DNA from: CAZJPS01 sp964548055
Lineage (GTDB): Bacteria; Patescibacteriota; Gracilibacteria; Peribacterales; Peribacteraceae
Length of the DNA: 28,741 nucleotides
NCBI GenBank assembly: GCA_964548055.1
Contig: CAZJPS010000009.1
Coordinates: 1-28,741 of the forward strand
Direction: 5' to 3'
Positions 8,122 through 15,751 of the stretch are shown here, piece by piece; positions within the stretch are counted from its first letter, which is position 1; the number at the start of each line of letters is the position of its first letter. Below the pieces are notes generated by a model. It made no database searches. It saw only the letters and a program-made list of their open reading frames with translations, and had not been told where the DNA came from. The position numbers and the translations under genes were made by a program.

Positions 8122-8206
8122 AACTTTCAAATTTCAAGAAAACAGTACATACGTAAAGAATAAGCTTTACTATTGAAATTTTGACCTTTCTTGAGAGTTG
8201 AACCTT
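8122..8206. repeat. Imperfect inverted repeat in the rfbA-rfbB divergent gap
   Basis: 8122-8141 and the reverse complement of 8187-8206 match at about 15 of 20 positions (AACTTTCAAATTTCAAGAAA type). It may be an operator or another degraded GTTGAGA-type repeat pair; the sequence cannot separate these. Confidence 0.45.
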
Positions 8207-8249
8207 CCTTTTTTAAAGCTTCCTGTTCTCCTATTCTCTGTATTTCCGC

Positions 8250-8255
8250 TATCCT
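8250..8255 (+). promoter_or_regulatory. -10 box (TATCCT) for leaderless rfbB
   Basis: TATCCT-TCCCTC-ATG: the hexamer is exactly 6 nt from the start at 8262. No Shine-Dalgarno motif is present in the pyrimidine-rich DNA between. Confidence 0.5.
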
Positions 8256-8261
8256 TCCCTC

Positions 8262-9212
8262 ATGAACGTTCTTGTCACAGGCGGCGCTGGCTTCATTGGT
8301 TCTCACTTTGTGCTCAGGCACCGGGAACACTACCCCGATGATACGATCGTGGTTTTAGATAAGCTCACCTACGCGGCGAACAAGGCGTACCTAGATCCTG
8401 TTATTAATCGGATTCGGTTTATAGAAGGTGATATTGCAGATGTAGTGCTACTTTCTACGATCATTCAGCGTTATGCCATTGATGCCATCGTAAACTTTGC
8501 AGCAGAAACACATGTGGATAGAAGTATCCAGAATGCAATTCCGTTTATGCATACAAATGTACTGGGGATGCAGAGCCTTATTGAGGTCTGCCGTGCAAAT
8601 CCGAGTGTTCTTCTGCTTCATATTTCTACCGATGAGGTGTACGGAGATCTAAAGGATGGCGAGCGCCCTCGCACGCCCGAAGATGCTCTTCGCCCTAGCT
8701 CGCCCTATGCTGCTACCAAAGCATCGGGTGATCTTCTGCTCATGGCAGCCAGGCGCACATTTGGGATTCGAGTACGCATTACGCGTTGCACAAATAACTA
8801 TGGTCCCCACCAAGCCCAGGAAAAATTCATCCCAACCGTGATTCGCACAGCTCTCAAAAATGAGGCGGTGCCCTTGTATGGAGAAGGGAAGAATAAGCGT
8901 GATTGGCTCTACGTGACCGATCACTGCGATGGCGTGGAGGCGGTACTGCATGCAGAAGACGTGGATGGCCAGATCTTCACTATTTCCGCCGATGACGAGC
9001 GCGAGAATGTGCAAGTGGCGGGAGCGATTATCGATTTGCTTGGAAAGCCACAAAGCCTCATCACTTTTGTAAAAGATCGCCCAGGACATGATTGGCGATA
9101 TGCACTCGATTCATCGTCTACTCGGAAGCTTGGTTGGAAACCAAAAGTTCCGTTTGAGGAAGGGCTTCAAAAAACAATCGATTGGTACAAAAAAACAGCG
9201 CGCCACTGTTGA
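8262..9212 (+). CDS. rfbB: dTDP-glucose 4,6-dehydratase (RmlB/RfbB type)
   Basis: 316 residues, an extended short-chain dehydrogenase. Converts dTDP-glucose to dTDP-4-keto-6-deoxyglucose. Seen: the NAD-binding TGGAGFIGS near the N-terminus, DKLTYAANKAYL, FAAETHVDRSI, the catalytic ISTDEVYGD (Thr-Asp-Glu), YAATKAS (the YxxxK pair), NNYGPHQ, KFIPTVI, GEGKNKRDWLYVTDHC and DRPGHDWRYALD. All are hallmarks of RmlB. It is slightly shorter than the usual 330-350. It is divergent from rfbA, and the two give two consecutive pathway steps. RmlC and RmlD are not in the window, so the pathway either finishes elsewhere as rhamnose or feeds an amino sugar made by the DegT protein at 25421. Confidence 0.93.
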   Translation: MNVLVTGGAGFIGSHFVLRHREHYPDDTIVVLDKLTYAANKAYLDPVINRIRFIEGDIADVVLLSTIIQRYAIDAIVNFAAETHVDRSIQNAIPFMHTNVLGMQSLIEVCRANPSVLLLHISTDEVYGDLKDGERPRTPEDALRPSSPYAATKASGDLLLMAARRTFGIRVRITRCTNNYGPHQAQEKFIPTVIRTALKNEAVPLYGEGKNKRDWLYVTDHCDGVEAVLHAEDVDGQIFTISADDERENVQVAGAIIDLLGKPQSLITFVKDRPGHDWRYALDSSSTRKLGWKPKVPFEEGLQKTIDWYKKTARHC

Positions 9213-9231
9213 TAAATTCCCAGTGGCACGC
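9198..9231. terminator. Hairpin between convergent rfbB and nitroreductase genes
   Basis: GCGCGCCACTG (9198-9208) pairs with CAGTGGCACGC (9221-9231) with one mismatch, around a 12-nt loop holding the rfbB stop. There is no T-run, so it is a bidirectional terminator only by position. Confidence 0.5.
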
Positions 9232-9245
9232 TGCGTGCGTAATTC

Positions 9246-9878
9246 TTACTTTTGAATAAAAAGCTCTTCGGCTGGAAAGCGCACTTTCTTGTACGATGCA
9301 GATTCGTCATCGTGGCTCCGGAAACCAACGGCAACAATCACTGCAGACGTTAGATTATCTTTGGCCAAATCCAGATCGATATCCACGTGCGCCGGATCGA
9401 ATCCTTCCATAGGGCAGGCATCAATATGATTTTCTGCCGCGGCAGAAAGCATGAATCCAACAGCAATGTACGCCTGGCACTTTAACCATGCTGCTAACTG
9501 CTCAGGATTCCTCGCATGCACTGTTCCCATCATCATATCGTGAAATCCTTTCAAATTTTCTGCAGGTATACCGCGCGTTTTTGCGATCAAATTGATATAC
9601 TGTGTGACATACGCTTCATCAATAGAGCGTAAAGGGCAGAATACAAAGAGGTGAGAAGCATCGGTGACTTGTGCTTGCCCCCATGCGTGCTCGCGGATTT
9701 TTGCACGTGTAGCAGGATTTTCCACCATCACTATGCGATAGGGTTGTAAACCAAAGGAAGAAGCAGATAGCTGGGTTGCTTCCATCAAAGTTTTCAGCTG
9801 CTCATCCGATAATTTTTTAGATGCATCGAATTTTTTGGTGGCATAACGCCAGCGCAAATTTTCATTGTGGGTAGACAT
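9246..9878 (-). CDS. Nitroreductase family NAD(P)H oxidoreductase (NfsB-like)
   Basis: 210 residues. An FMN-dependent flavoprotein family that reduces nitro compounds, quinones or similar substrates in the cytoplasm. The N-terminal RWRYATKKFD (9-18) is the FMN phosphate-binding motif of the NfsB branch. SASSFGLQPYRIVMVEN (38-54), the CQAYIAVGFMLSAAAENHIDACPMEGF region and the C-terminal VAVGFRSHDD also match. Length is typical (about 200-220). It has no obvious link to glycan synthesis; its neighbours are rfbB (convergent) and a GT4 (divergent). TATACT lies 22 nt upstream of the ATG, predicting a leader of about 16 nt. The true substrate is unknown. Confidence 0.88.
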   Translation of the reverse strand: MSTHNENLRWRYATKKFDASKKLSDEQLKTLMEATQLSASSFGLQPYRIVMVENPATRAKIREHAWGQAQVTDASHLFVFCPLRSIDEAYVTQYINLIAKTRGIPAENLKGFHDMMMGTVHARNPEQLAAWLKCQAYIAVGFMLSAAAENHIDACPMEGFDPAHVDIDLDLAKDNLTSAVIVAVGFRSHDDESASYKKVRFPAEELFIQK

Positions 9879-10004
9879 ACGTCAAAAGAGGAATAAATGG
9901 AGTATAAAAAGCATTTCATGCTAACTCGAATTACTAGCAAACTCAATTATTTCGATGATTTAATGCGGAGAGAATAGATAACTTCACATTTTTACATGAG
10001 GAAG

Positions 10005-10013
10005 TGGTATAAT
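10005..10013 (+). promoter_or_regulatory. Strong extended -10 promoter before the GT4 run
   Basis: TGG-TATAAT is a consensus extended -10 box. A TTCACA -35-like element lies at 9983-9988, with a long 19-nt spacer. Transcription would start near 10020, upstream of the unresolved start of the GT4 gene. Confidence 0.6.
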
Positions 10014-10035
10014 TCTCTGTCCCTAATTAATAAAT

Positions 10036-11151
10036 CTGTCAACTACCCCCCACCTCGTCCTGGCCACCGGTATTTATCCTCCGGAAATCGGAGGGCCTGC
10101 AACATACACTGCGTATTTGGCGAAGGAATTAACGGAGAGAGGATGGACCGTTACAGTAGTGGCGTACGGAAAAGAGTACCCAACAGATACCGAAATGCCC
10201 TGGAAAGTAATACGCGTTGCGCGCACAGGCGGACCGATTCTTCGATGGTGGAGATACGCAAAGGTTTTAAAAAAAGAAGCAGAAACTGCACATATCATCT
10301 ATGCCTTCTCAGCCGTGAGTTGCGGTATTCCGCTCTGGATGGCCAGAGTAAAAAATCCGCTCAAGATTTTGCGCCTAGGCGGCGATTTTTTGTGGGAACG
10401 ATACACAGATATGGGCGGGCGTAGGGGGCTGAGAGAATTCTACAAACGATATTGTTTCTTCACGCCACTTCTTGCTCGCATTCTCAGGCAATTTGATCAC
10501 ATTGTATTCTCCACATCATTTCAAGAAATGATTTACAGGAGAGCATACAGAAACCTGCCGAAGCATTCAGTGATTGAAAATGCTTTATTGGAATCGGAAC
10601 GAGTTCCACATGTACGGCACACGCCACTTCGTCTTCTCTTTTTAGGGAGATTTGTGAGGTTTAAGAATTTACCCAGCCTTCTTGCTGCCGTGGAATTGCT
10701 CCCCCATTCAGAGCTGACTCTCGTGGGTGGTGGGCCAATGACCGCAAAAGCATCGGCACTTGCTCAAAAGCTGGGTCTGCATGGCCGAGTAAAATTTCTG
10801 CCATCTATGCACGGAGAGCAGAAAGCACAATTGTTCCGTGAGCATGATGTATTGGTACTTCCATCACTTACGGAAATCAGCCCTCATACAGCCCTGGAAG
10901 CACGCGCTGCAGGATTGCCAGTGCTACTCACGTCCGAGAACGGACTGAGCGAAGCAATGCGCGATGGAATGATTATCTGTAATCTCAAAAAGTCTGATGA
11001 CATTGTACGAGCTGTTATTGATATAGATCAGCGGTACGAAGAGGCGGCTATAGAAGCACAAAAACCTATAGCTATACGCACGTGGAGCGCTGTTGCGGAG
11101 GAGCACCTAGCACTGTTTCATTCTCTGCTTCGAAATCCCGACATCGTATGA
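10036..11151 (+). CDS. GT4 glycosyltransferase with unresolved, possibly CUG, start
   Basis: About 371 residues if read from CTG at 10036. The N-terminus LVLATGIYPPEIGGPATYTA contains the glycine loop of GT4 enzymes, so the first ordinary start codon in frame (TTG at 10117) would delete a conserved part. The frame is open only back to a TAA at 10024-10026. It contains no ATG, GTG or TTG before the conserved block: only ATA (10030) and CTG (10036, 10060). The C-terminal domain has FLGRFVRFKNLPSLLAA, VGGGPMTAKA and EX7E (TEISPHTALEARAAG). It is the first of three GT4 genes; its TGA overlaps the next ATG. A homopolymer error in the six C at 10046-10051 could also explain the missing start, by joining the ATG frame at 9996. 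The function as a retaining sugar transferase is secure, its substrate not. Confidence 0.83.
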   Translation: MSTTPHLVLATGIYPPEIGGPATYTAYLAKELTERGWTVTVVAYGKEYPTDTEMPWKVIRVARTGGPILRWWRYAKVLKKEAETAHIIYAFSAVSCGIPLWMARVKNPLKILRLGGDFLWERYTDMGGRRGLREFYKRYCFFTPLLARILRQFDHIVFSTSFQEMIYRRAYRNLPKHSVIENALLESERVPHVRHTPLRLLFLGRFVRFKNLPSLLAAVELLPHSELTLVGGGPMTAKASALAQKLGLHGRVKFLPSMHGEQKAQLFREHDVLVLPSLTEISPHTALEARAAGLPVLLTSENGLSEAMRDGMIICNLKKSDDIVRAVIDIDQRYEEAAIEAQKPIAIRTWSAVAEEHLALFHSLLRNPDIV

Positions 11152-12254
11152 ATCTACTGATGATCTCAGGTGATCGCTCGATCCTCTTAGGGAAGAAAGG
11201 AGCTTTCTGGTATACGCTGGAGGAGTTATGTAAGCACTGGGAAAGGATTGATGTGATTTGTCCGTGGAGCGGTGAGCGGTTAGCGGTGAGCGATAAGCTT
11301 TTTGGGAATGTTTTCTTTCATCCATCTTCGCACGGACTTTGGTATCAGCCTTTTTGGATTATGAAGAAGGGGAGAGAACTCATTTCGAAATATCATCATA
11401 GTGTGATGACGGTGCATGAATACCCACCGTTTTATAATGGAATTGGTGCTTGGCAACTTTCGCGCAAAACAGGAGTGCCAAGCGTGCTAGAAATTCATCA
11501 TATTGTAGGATATCCAAAGCCATCTTCATTTACCGAATACATTGGATACATTCTTTCTCGTATATATTTTCCATGGGCGATACAAAATCACACGGCAGTA
11601 AGAGTAGTCAATGGAAGCACAAAGAGGGTATTGCTATCATGGTCTCCGGCGTCGCCGAAGCTAAAAATAGCTCCTTCATTCTATTTGGATGCAGAAATAC
11701 TGCGTCCGGATTTGCGTATATCAAAAAAATATGATCTGGTTTTTTGCGCTCGCCTTGTTGTAAATAAAGGTCTAATGGAAGTGATTGATGCATTGAGTTT
11801 GATCTCTTCAGCGAGATTGCTTGTGATAGGCGATGGGCCATTGCGACAGGCTGCCGAAGAGAAGGCAAAAAAATTAGGATTGTGCGACCGTATCGATTTT
11901 GTGGGATGGCTGCAGGAGCAAGTAGATGTTGTGCATGCCATACAATCGGCCAAATTATGTATTATGAATTCAAGGAGTGAGGGTGGACCCAGATCTGCTC
12001 TTGAATCAATGGCGTGTGGTCTTCCTGTTATTGCTACTCCTGTAGGAGTAATGCCTGATGTCATCAAAGAAGATATAAATGGAGTATTTACTTCTGGGGA
12101 ACCTAAAGATATTGCCCTCAAGGCACAGAAAATTCTGCATGATCCTGATTCACTAAAGAGAATGGGTGAGGAAGCCACAAAGATCACACAGAAATTTGAA
12201 AGAAAGAAACTGATAAAAGATTATGCTGATTTTCTCAAGTCCGCTTGCCGCTAA
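11148..12254 (+). CDS. GT4 glycosyltransferase
   Basis: 368 residues from the ATG at 11148, which overlaps the upstream TGA (ATGA). An earlier in-frame start at 11082 would lie inside the preceding gene and add an unconserved stretch. GT-B layout: an N-terminal domain starting NLLMISGDRSIL, VLEIHHIVGYP, the second domain opening FCARLVVNKGLMEVIDAL, VIGDGPLR, GWLQEQ, and EX7E (SEGGPRSALESMACG) followed by TPVGVMPDVI. Around residues 40-50, GERLAVSDK is encoded by a GRTNAGC-type heptamer repeat shared with the gaps at 4485 and 26543. It sits where family members have a variable loop. Part of a three-gene GT4 set with 10036 and 12263. Substrate unknown. Confidence 0.87.
   Translation: MNLLMISGDRSILLGKKGAFWYTLEELCKHWERIDVICPWSGERLAVSDKLFGNVFFHPSSHGLWYQPFWIMKKGRELISKYHHSVMTVHEYPPFYNGIGAWQLSRKTGVPSVLEIHHIVGYPKPSSFTEYIGYILSRIYFPWAIQNHTAVRVVNGSTKRVLLSWSPASPKLKIAPSFYLDAEILRPDLRISKKYDLVFCARLVVNKGLMEVIDALSLISSARLLVIGDGPLRQAAEEKAKKLGLCDRIDFVGWLQEQVDVVHAIQSAKLCIMNSRSEGGPRSALESMACGLPVIATPVGVMPDVIKEDINGVFTSGEPKDIALKAQKILHDPDSLKRMGEEATKITQKFERKKLIKDYADFLKSACR
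11267..11300. repeat. In-frame GRTNAGC heptamer repeat in a GT4 gene
   Basis: Four contiguous 7-nt units GGTGAGC, GGTTAGC, GGTGAGC, GATAAGC (11271-11298) lie inside the coding sequence and encode GERLAVSDK. The inverted partner arm is absent here. Confidence 0.75.
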
Positions 12255-12262
12255 TATTGTGT

Positions 12263-13276
12263 ATGCGTCTTCTTATAGTTACTCAAACGGTGGATAAAAA
12301 GGATCCGATCCTAGGATTCTTTCATAGATGGATCGAAGAATTTGGCGAACAGTGTGATCGGGTAATTGTGATTGGGCAATCCACGGGAGAATACAATTTT
12401 GAAGCGCAAATCACGGTTGCATCGCTTAAAAAAGAAGAAGGGAACAGCAGGTTTGCACAAATTTTGCGATTCTGGAGGCTTTGTCTTCATCATCGAGGTT
12501 CCTACGATCATGTATTCGTGCACATGACGCCCATTTGGGTTGTGCTCGGTTTCCCAGCGTGGTTTTTACTGAGAAAGCGCGTGTATTTGTGGTACGAAGC
12601 ACGCGGGGATCGGTGGCCACTACGCATTGCTCTCCGCTTTGTACGGAAAGTGTTCAGCGCATCTACGCATGGCATGCCAGTGGCCACATCAAAAAGTGTC
12701 ATTACGGGCCACGGAATTGATACTAGTCAGTTCTTCCTGGGAATTGGGGCTAGAGAAAAAGGATCACTCATTGCTGTGGGGCGCATCACAGCTGCCAAGC
12801 ACCCGGAAGTATTACTTGGCTGCCTGCAGCATCTTCCTCCATCTTTTCATCTCACATTCGTAGGCCACACACGCACGCCTGATGATAAAAAGCTTCTGGA
12901 ATCATTACATCACATCATAAGCAAAGAAAATCTCGCGGACCGTGTCTTTATCCGTGAATACAGCCAAGATGAAGTGATCAAAATTCTCCAAAAAGCCGAG
13001 ATGTTTATTCATGCGAGCGAGACGAGCCTCGATAAAGCTCTACTCGAAGCAATGGCGTGTGGCTGTTTGGTGGTTTCCTCCGCAGAATCAGCAGCGAGTG
13101 TGCTGCCGAGTATGTGTAGAACAAGCCCCCAAAAAATGTCAGAAACCGTAAAACATCTGTTGGCACTTCCGGTAAGCCAGAGGCAGGCTTTGAGGGAGGA
13201 GCTCCGGAAGAGAGTTGTGGAAAATCATAGTTTGCCGAAATTGGTCGAGAGGTTGGTGAAAGAAATGGCGAAATGA
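12263..13276 (+). CDS. GT4 glycosyltransferase
   Basis: 337 residues from ATG 12263 (MRLLIVTQTVDKKDP). The longer start at 12245 overlaps the upstream gene and adds an unlikely leader. N-terminal domain: GFFHRWIEEFGEQCDRVIVIGQ, then HMTPIWVVLG. Second domain: SLIAVGRITAAKHPEVLLGCL, FVGHTRTP, YSQDEV, and ASETSLDKALLEAMACG, the variant EX8E donor motif seen in a branch of GT4. It lies 8 bp after the preceding GT4 stop. TAATAT is 5 nt before the ATG. It ends the three-gene set. Sugar and acceptor unknown. Confidence 0.85.
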   Translation: MRLLIVTQTVDKKDPILGFFHRWIEEFGEQCDRVIVIGQSTGEYNFEAQITVASLKKEEGNSRFAQILRFWRLCLHHRGSYDHVFVHMTPIWVVLGFPAWFLLRKRVYLWYEARGDRWPLRIALRFVRKVFSASTHGMPVATSKSVITGHGIDTSQFFLGIGAREKGSLIAVGRITAAKHPEVLLGCLQHLPPSFHLTFVGHTRTPDDKKLLESLHHIISKENLADRVFIREYSQDEVIKILQKAEMFIHASETSLDKALLEAMACGCLVVSSAESAASVLPSMCRTSPQKMSETVKHLLALPVSQRQALREELRKRVVENHSLPKLVERLVKEMAK

Positions 13277-13350
13277 AATAATTTCATAAACCAAAGCATG
13301 TCCCTTTCATTTGTCGAAAGGCAGCAGTTTAGTTTTCACCACGTTCTCTT

Positions 13351-13371
13351 CCCCCTCCCGTCGGGAGGGGG
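13351..13371. terminator. Perfect GC-rich palindrome downstream of the GT4 set
   Basis: CCCCCTCCCG-T-CGGGAGGGGG is an exact inverted repeat in the gap 13277-13442. It may end the GT4 transcript, though only a short T-run (CCTTTTG) follows. It resembles the CCCTCCCCCTCGGGGGAGGG palindrome at 18876, so it could also be a dispersed repeat. The rest of the gap shows nothing clear apart from the -10 box at 13430. Confidence 0.6.
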
Positions 13372-13429
13372 AGCCTTTTGCGAGGGTTGTGCTTACCGTT
13401 TGAAATTTCCCCTTAAGCCTTCTCATCTG

Positions 13430-13435
13430 TACTCT
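13430..13435 (+). promoter_or_regulatory. -10 box (TACTCT) for the GT2 at 13443
   Basis: TACTCT-ACCTCCA-ATG: 7 nt from the start codon, implying a leader of 0-1 nt. No Shine-Dalgarno motif. Confidence 0.4.
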
Positions 13436-13442
13436 ACCTCCA

Positions 13443-14144
13443 ATGGATTCACCCCGTCTTACTATCGTCGTGCCTGTATACAACGAGGAGCGCACACTTC
13501 CAACGATTATGGATCGTATGGTGGCTTCTTGTGGAGCTTTTAGTGAGATTATTTATGTGAATGATGGATCGAAGGATCGATCATTGGAGATTCTGCAGCA
13601 AAAGGCGCGGCCTCAGGATCAAGTGCTCAGTAAACCCAATGGGGGAAAGGGGTCGGCTGTGCGGATGGGATATGAGCATGCCAAAGGCAAATATGTGATT
13701 GTCCAGGATGCGGATTTGGAATATAGCCCGGAAGAGATTCCAGAATTGTTAGAATTTGCGGAGAAGAATAAGTATGAATCGGTGTTTGGATCAAGGAGGC
13801 TTAAGAAACAGAAGCAGTATTACCATTTTTCCTCTTTTGTGGGGGGCTCGCTCCTTACGGCAGTGTGCAATATTCTCTATTTCACAGGCCTCACTGATCA
13901 GCCCACATGCTACAAAATGGTGCGGGGAGATATTTTAAAAACTCTGCGTTTAAAAGAGAACGATTTCCGTTTTGATCCCGAACTCACAGTCCATTTAGCG
14001 CGCAAGGGAGTCCGTATTCATGAGTATCCTGTGTCGTACCATCCACGGTCTTTTGCGGAAGGGAAGAAAATTAACTGGAAAGATTGGTTCCGATGGATGT
14101 GGGTATTTTTTTCCTTGAGGTTTGTTCCAAAAAGTAGACTGTAA
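13443..14144 (+). CDS. GT2 glycosyltransferase, DPM1/DPG synthase-like
   Basis: 233 residues, GT-A fold. Seen: LTIVVPVYNEERTLP (6-20), IIYVNDGSKD (36-45), the KPNGGKGSAVRMGYEHAKG loop (64-82), the metal motif DAD (89-91, in VQDADLEY), FGSRRL, TDQPTCYKM and FRFDPELTVHLARKG. This set is typical of enzymes loading a sugar on dolichyl- or undecaprenyl-phosphate. The C-terminus (KDWFRWMWVFFSLRF) is aromatic and may lie on the membrane. The next gene, 2 bp downstream, is a GT-C protein that could use the lipid-linked sugar. The exact sugar is not decidable. Confidence 0.88.
   Translation: MDSPRLTIVVPVYNEERTLPTIMDRMVASCGAFSEIIYVNDGSKDRSLEILQQKARPQDQVLSKPNGGKGSAVRMGYEHAKGKYVIVQDADLEYSPEEIPELLEFAEKNKYESVFGSRRLKKQKQYYHFSSFVGGSLLTAVCNILYFTGLTDQPTCYKMVRGDILKTLRLKENDFRFDPELTVHLARKGVRIHEYPVSYHPRSFAEGKKINWKDWFRWMWVFFSLRFVPKSRL
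14135..14140 (+). promoter_or_regulatory. -10 box (TAGACT) for the GT-C gene at 14147
   Basis: TAGACT-GTAACT-ATG with exactly 6 nt between. It overlaps the end of the upstream GT2 gene, so the GT-C gene may have an internal leaderless promoter as well as readthrough. Confidence 0.35.
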
Positions 14145-14146
14145 CT

Positions 14147-15538
14147 ATGGAAATCATGCTCCGGTCGCGGCAATTCCATCTTCTGTTTCTTCTTGGGTGC
14201 TGCCTTATGCTCATTTTATTATGGATACCCGGACTGAAGTATCCCGTTGTGAGTGATACGTCCATTTATGCTTTCCTTGGGAGAAGCGTATGGGAACAGG
14301 GAGCATATGATTTACTGGGAACAGCCTATGCAAAGCATCTGCCGCTCCATGCGGTGGTTTCGTATCCGCTCGTTATTCTTTTTGGCATGAATGCGGGGAT
14401 GAAACTGAGTACGCTCTTGGCAGGATTTGCAGTACTCATCGCAATCTTTGCCCTCACGCGTCGCCTCACATCACCACTCGCTGCTGTTATCACCACTGTG
14501 ATAGTTCTCATTCATCCAGGATTTGTTCTTATGACGACTCTTGGCTCAGCTGATCTCTTATTTGCGGCGCTCTTCCTCTTTTTTCTCCTCTTTTACGTCA
14601 CGGCTACTGATGATAAACGATGGTACATCCTCGCGGGGCTCAGTTTGGGACTTGCTTGTCTCACTCGGTATAACGGCGTCCCCGTCTTTCTCTTTTTCCT
14701 CGGATACACGGCATGGAAACGCCAGAGTGACCTGCGCTCGCCATGGTTCTGGAGTGGTATGACGCTTGCAGGGATTCTCTTTTCACTTTGGCTTCTGCGC
14801 AGCTGGATCCTATTTGGGAATCCCCTGTACAGTGAATACACTGGTGAGCTTCAGGCAGAAGCTCCTAACCGCATGACGGAGCTTGTGAAAAATATCGTGT
14901 ACTACGGCAATCCCATTCATAATATTTTTCCATTTCTGTTCCCGTTTGCTCTGTATGGCATCTGGAAATATGGGAAGACACATGCGTTACTCATCTTTGC
15001 TTTCTTGTGCGTAGAAGTGATGGCAATGGTGTGGTGGGTGAAGGCCCTCCGTTTTGCATTCCCCGGCTATCCCATTCTTCTCATCTTCGCATCGCTCGGA
15101 CTCTTGGATCTCTGGAATCGATGGAGGCATCTCACAGTCGCTTGGGTATCCGTTTTTGTTATCGGCATTGGAATCCAAGGAGTGTCACTCTGTCTGTATT
15201 CGTATGGCGCCTGTAATGCGGTATTCGATCGCACAGTCGGCCTCCTCCCAAAAAATATGGGTCTCACTCCCGAAGGCTTTTATGCTTGGGGCAAAGCTCG
15301 CGACTACATTAATGCGAATGCTCCAAAGGGAAGCACTGTGGAAGCACCCGGAATCTACGATCTCACAGCATACGCAGACACAAAGATTTTCCGCTCAGAT
15401 ATACATATTAAACTTCGGACAAAGGCAGAATGTCCTCTGTATGCAATTACACAGAGGCCTACAGAAGGGGATGAAGTAGTGTTTGAGACGCAAGAATATC
15501 CACGAACGTATGTGACTCTTTCACGGTGTATCAGATGA
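14147..15538 (+). CDS. GT-C family membrane glycosyltransferase (PMT/ArnT-like)
   Basis: 463 residues with about 10-11 hydrophobic segments, the first at about 7-25. Directly after it comes YPVVSDTSIYAFLGRSVWEQGAY, the first extracytoplasmic loop, where an acidic residue (the Asp of SDTSIY) serves catalysis in GT-C enzymes. Later, ARLTRRL-type basic turns and LARLTRYNG-like sequence (ACLTRYNGVP) are typical of this fold. A soluble C-terminal end (about 380-463) has WGKARDYINANAPKGSTV, seen in PMT_2-type proteins. The GT2 gene 2 bp upstream probably makes its polyprenyl-phosphate sugar donor. The target (glycan or protein) is unknown. Confidence 0.82.
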   Translation: MEIMLRSRQFHLLFLLGCCLMLILLWIPGLKYPVVSDTSIYAFLGRSVWEQGAYDLLGTAYAKHLPLHAVVSYPLVILFGMNAGMKLSTLLAGFAVLIAIFALTRRLTSPLAAVITTVIVLIHPGFVLMTTLGSADLLFAALFLFFLLFYVTATDDKRWYILAGLSLGLACLTRYNGVPVFLFFLGYTAWKRQSDLRSPWFWSGMTLAGILFSLWLLRSWILFGNPLYSEYTGELQAEAPNRMTELVKNIVYYGNPIHNIFPFLFPFALYGIWKYGKTHALLIFAFLCVEVMAMVWWVKALRFAFPGYPILLIFASLGLLDLWNRWRHLTVAWVSVFVIGIGIQGVSLCLYSYGACNAVFDRTVGLLPKNMGLTPEGFYAWGKARDYINANAPKGSTVEAPGIYDLTAYADTKIFRSDIHIKLRTKAECPLYAITQRPTEGDEVVFETQEYPRTYVTLSRCIR

Positions 15539-15706
15539 TCCTTGATCGTATTGATCCTCCTCAGCTTCTCCAATGCCATCGGTATCTAGATACGTACTGA
15601 AACGGTCATGAAATTTTTTGGTGTTGTCTTCGGTAGCAGAAGGTGGAGCCTTCACCTGGGGCCGCAGTAAGGTGGGCAGAATGTAATTGGCATTAATAGT
15701 TCGCAT
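15521..15706 (-). CDS. Small hypothetical protein, acidic C-terminus
   Basis: 61 residues. I do not recognise it. The N-terminal half is polar to basic (ANYILPTLLRPQVKAPP) and the C-terminal half strongly acidic (DTDGIGEAEEDQYDQ), with no membrane segment. It overlaps the end of the convergent GT-C gene by 18 nt and lies 45 bp downstream of the minus-strand gene at 15752. A consensus TATAAT sits 17 nt before its ATG. Without it, 213 bp would be empty. It may be real, but short length leaves doubt. Confidence 0.4.
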   Translation of the reverse strand: MRTINANYILPTLLRPQVKAPPSATEDNTKKFHDRFSTYLDTDGIGEAEEDQYDQGSSDTP

Positions 15707-15723
15707 GTGTCTACTGTTGGCTG

Positions 15724-15729
15724 ATTATA
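15724..15729 (-). promoter_or_regulatory. -10 box (TATAAT) before the small minus-strand ORF
   Basis: Consensus TATAAT on the minus strand, 17 nt before the ATG at 15706. A TTGACA at 15741-15736 is only 6 nt away from it and cannot be its -35 box. Confidence 0.35.
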
Positions 15730-15751
15730 AAATTATGTCAATTTTTTAGTA

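Noticed and set aside
9996..10424. A 142-residue plus-strand frame starting at ATG 9996
   Set aside because: It runs in another phase over the GT4 coding sequence, and its start lies upstream of the predicted transcription start; the conserved protein is in the other frame.
15724..15741. TTGACA and TATAAT next to each other on the minus strand
   Set aside because: They are only 6 nt apart, so they cannot be a -35/-10 pair; only the TATAAT is kept as a possible -10 box.
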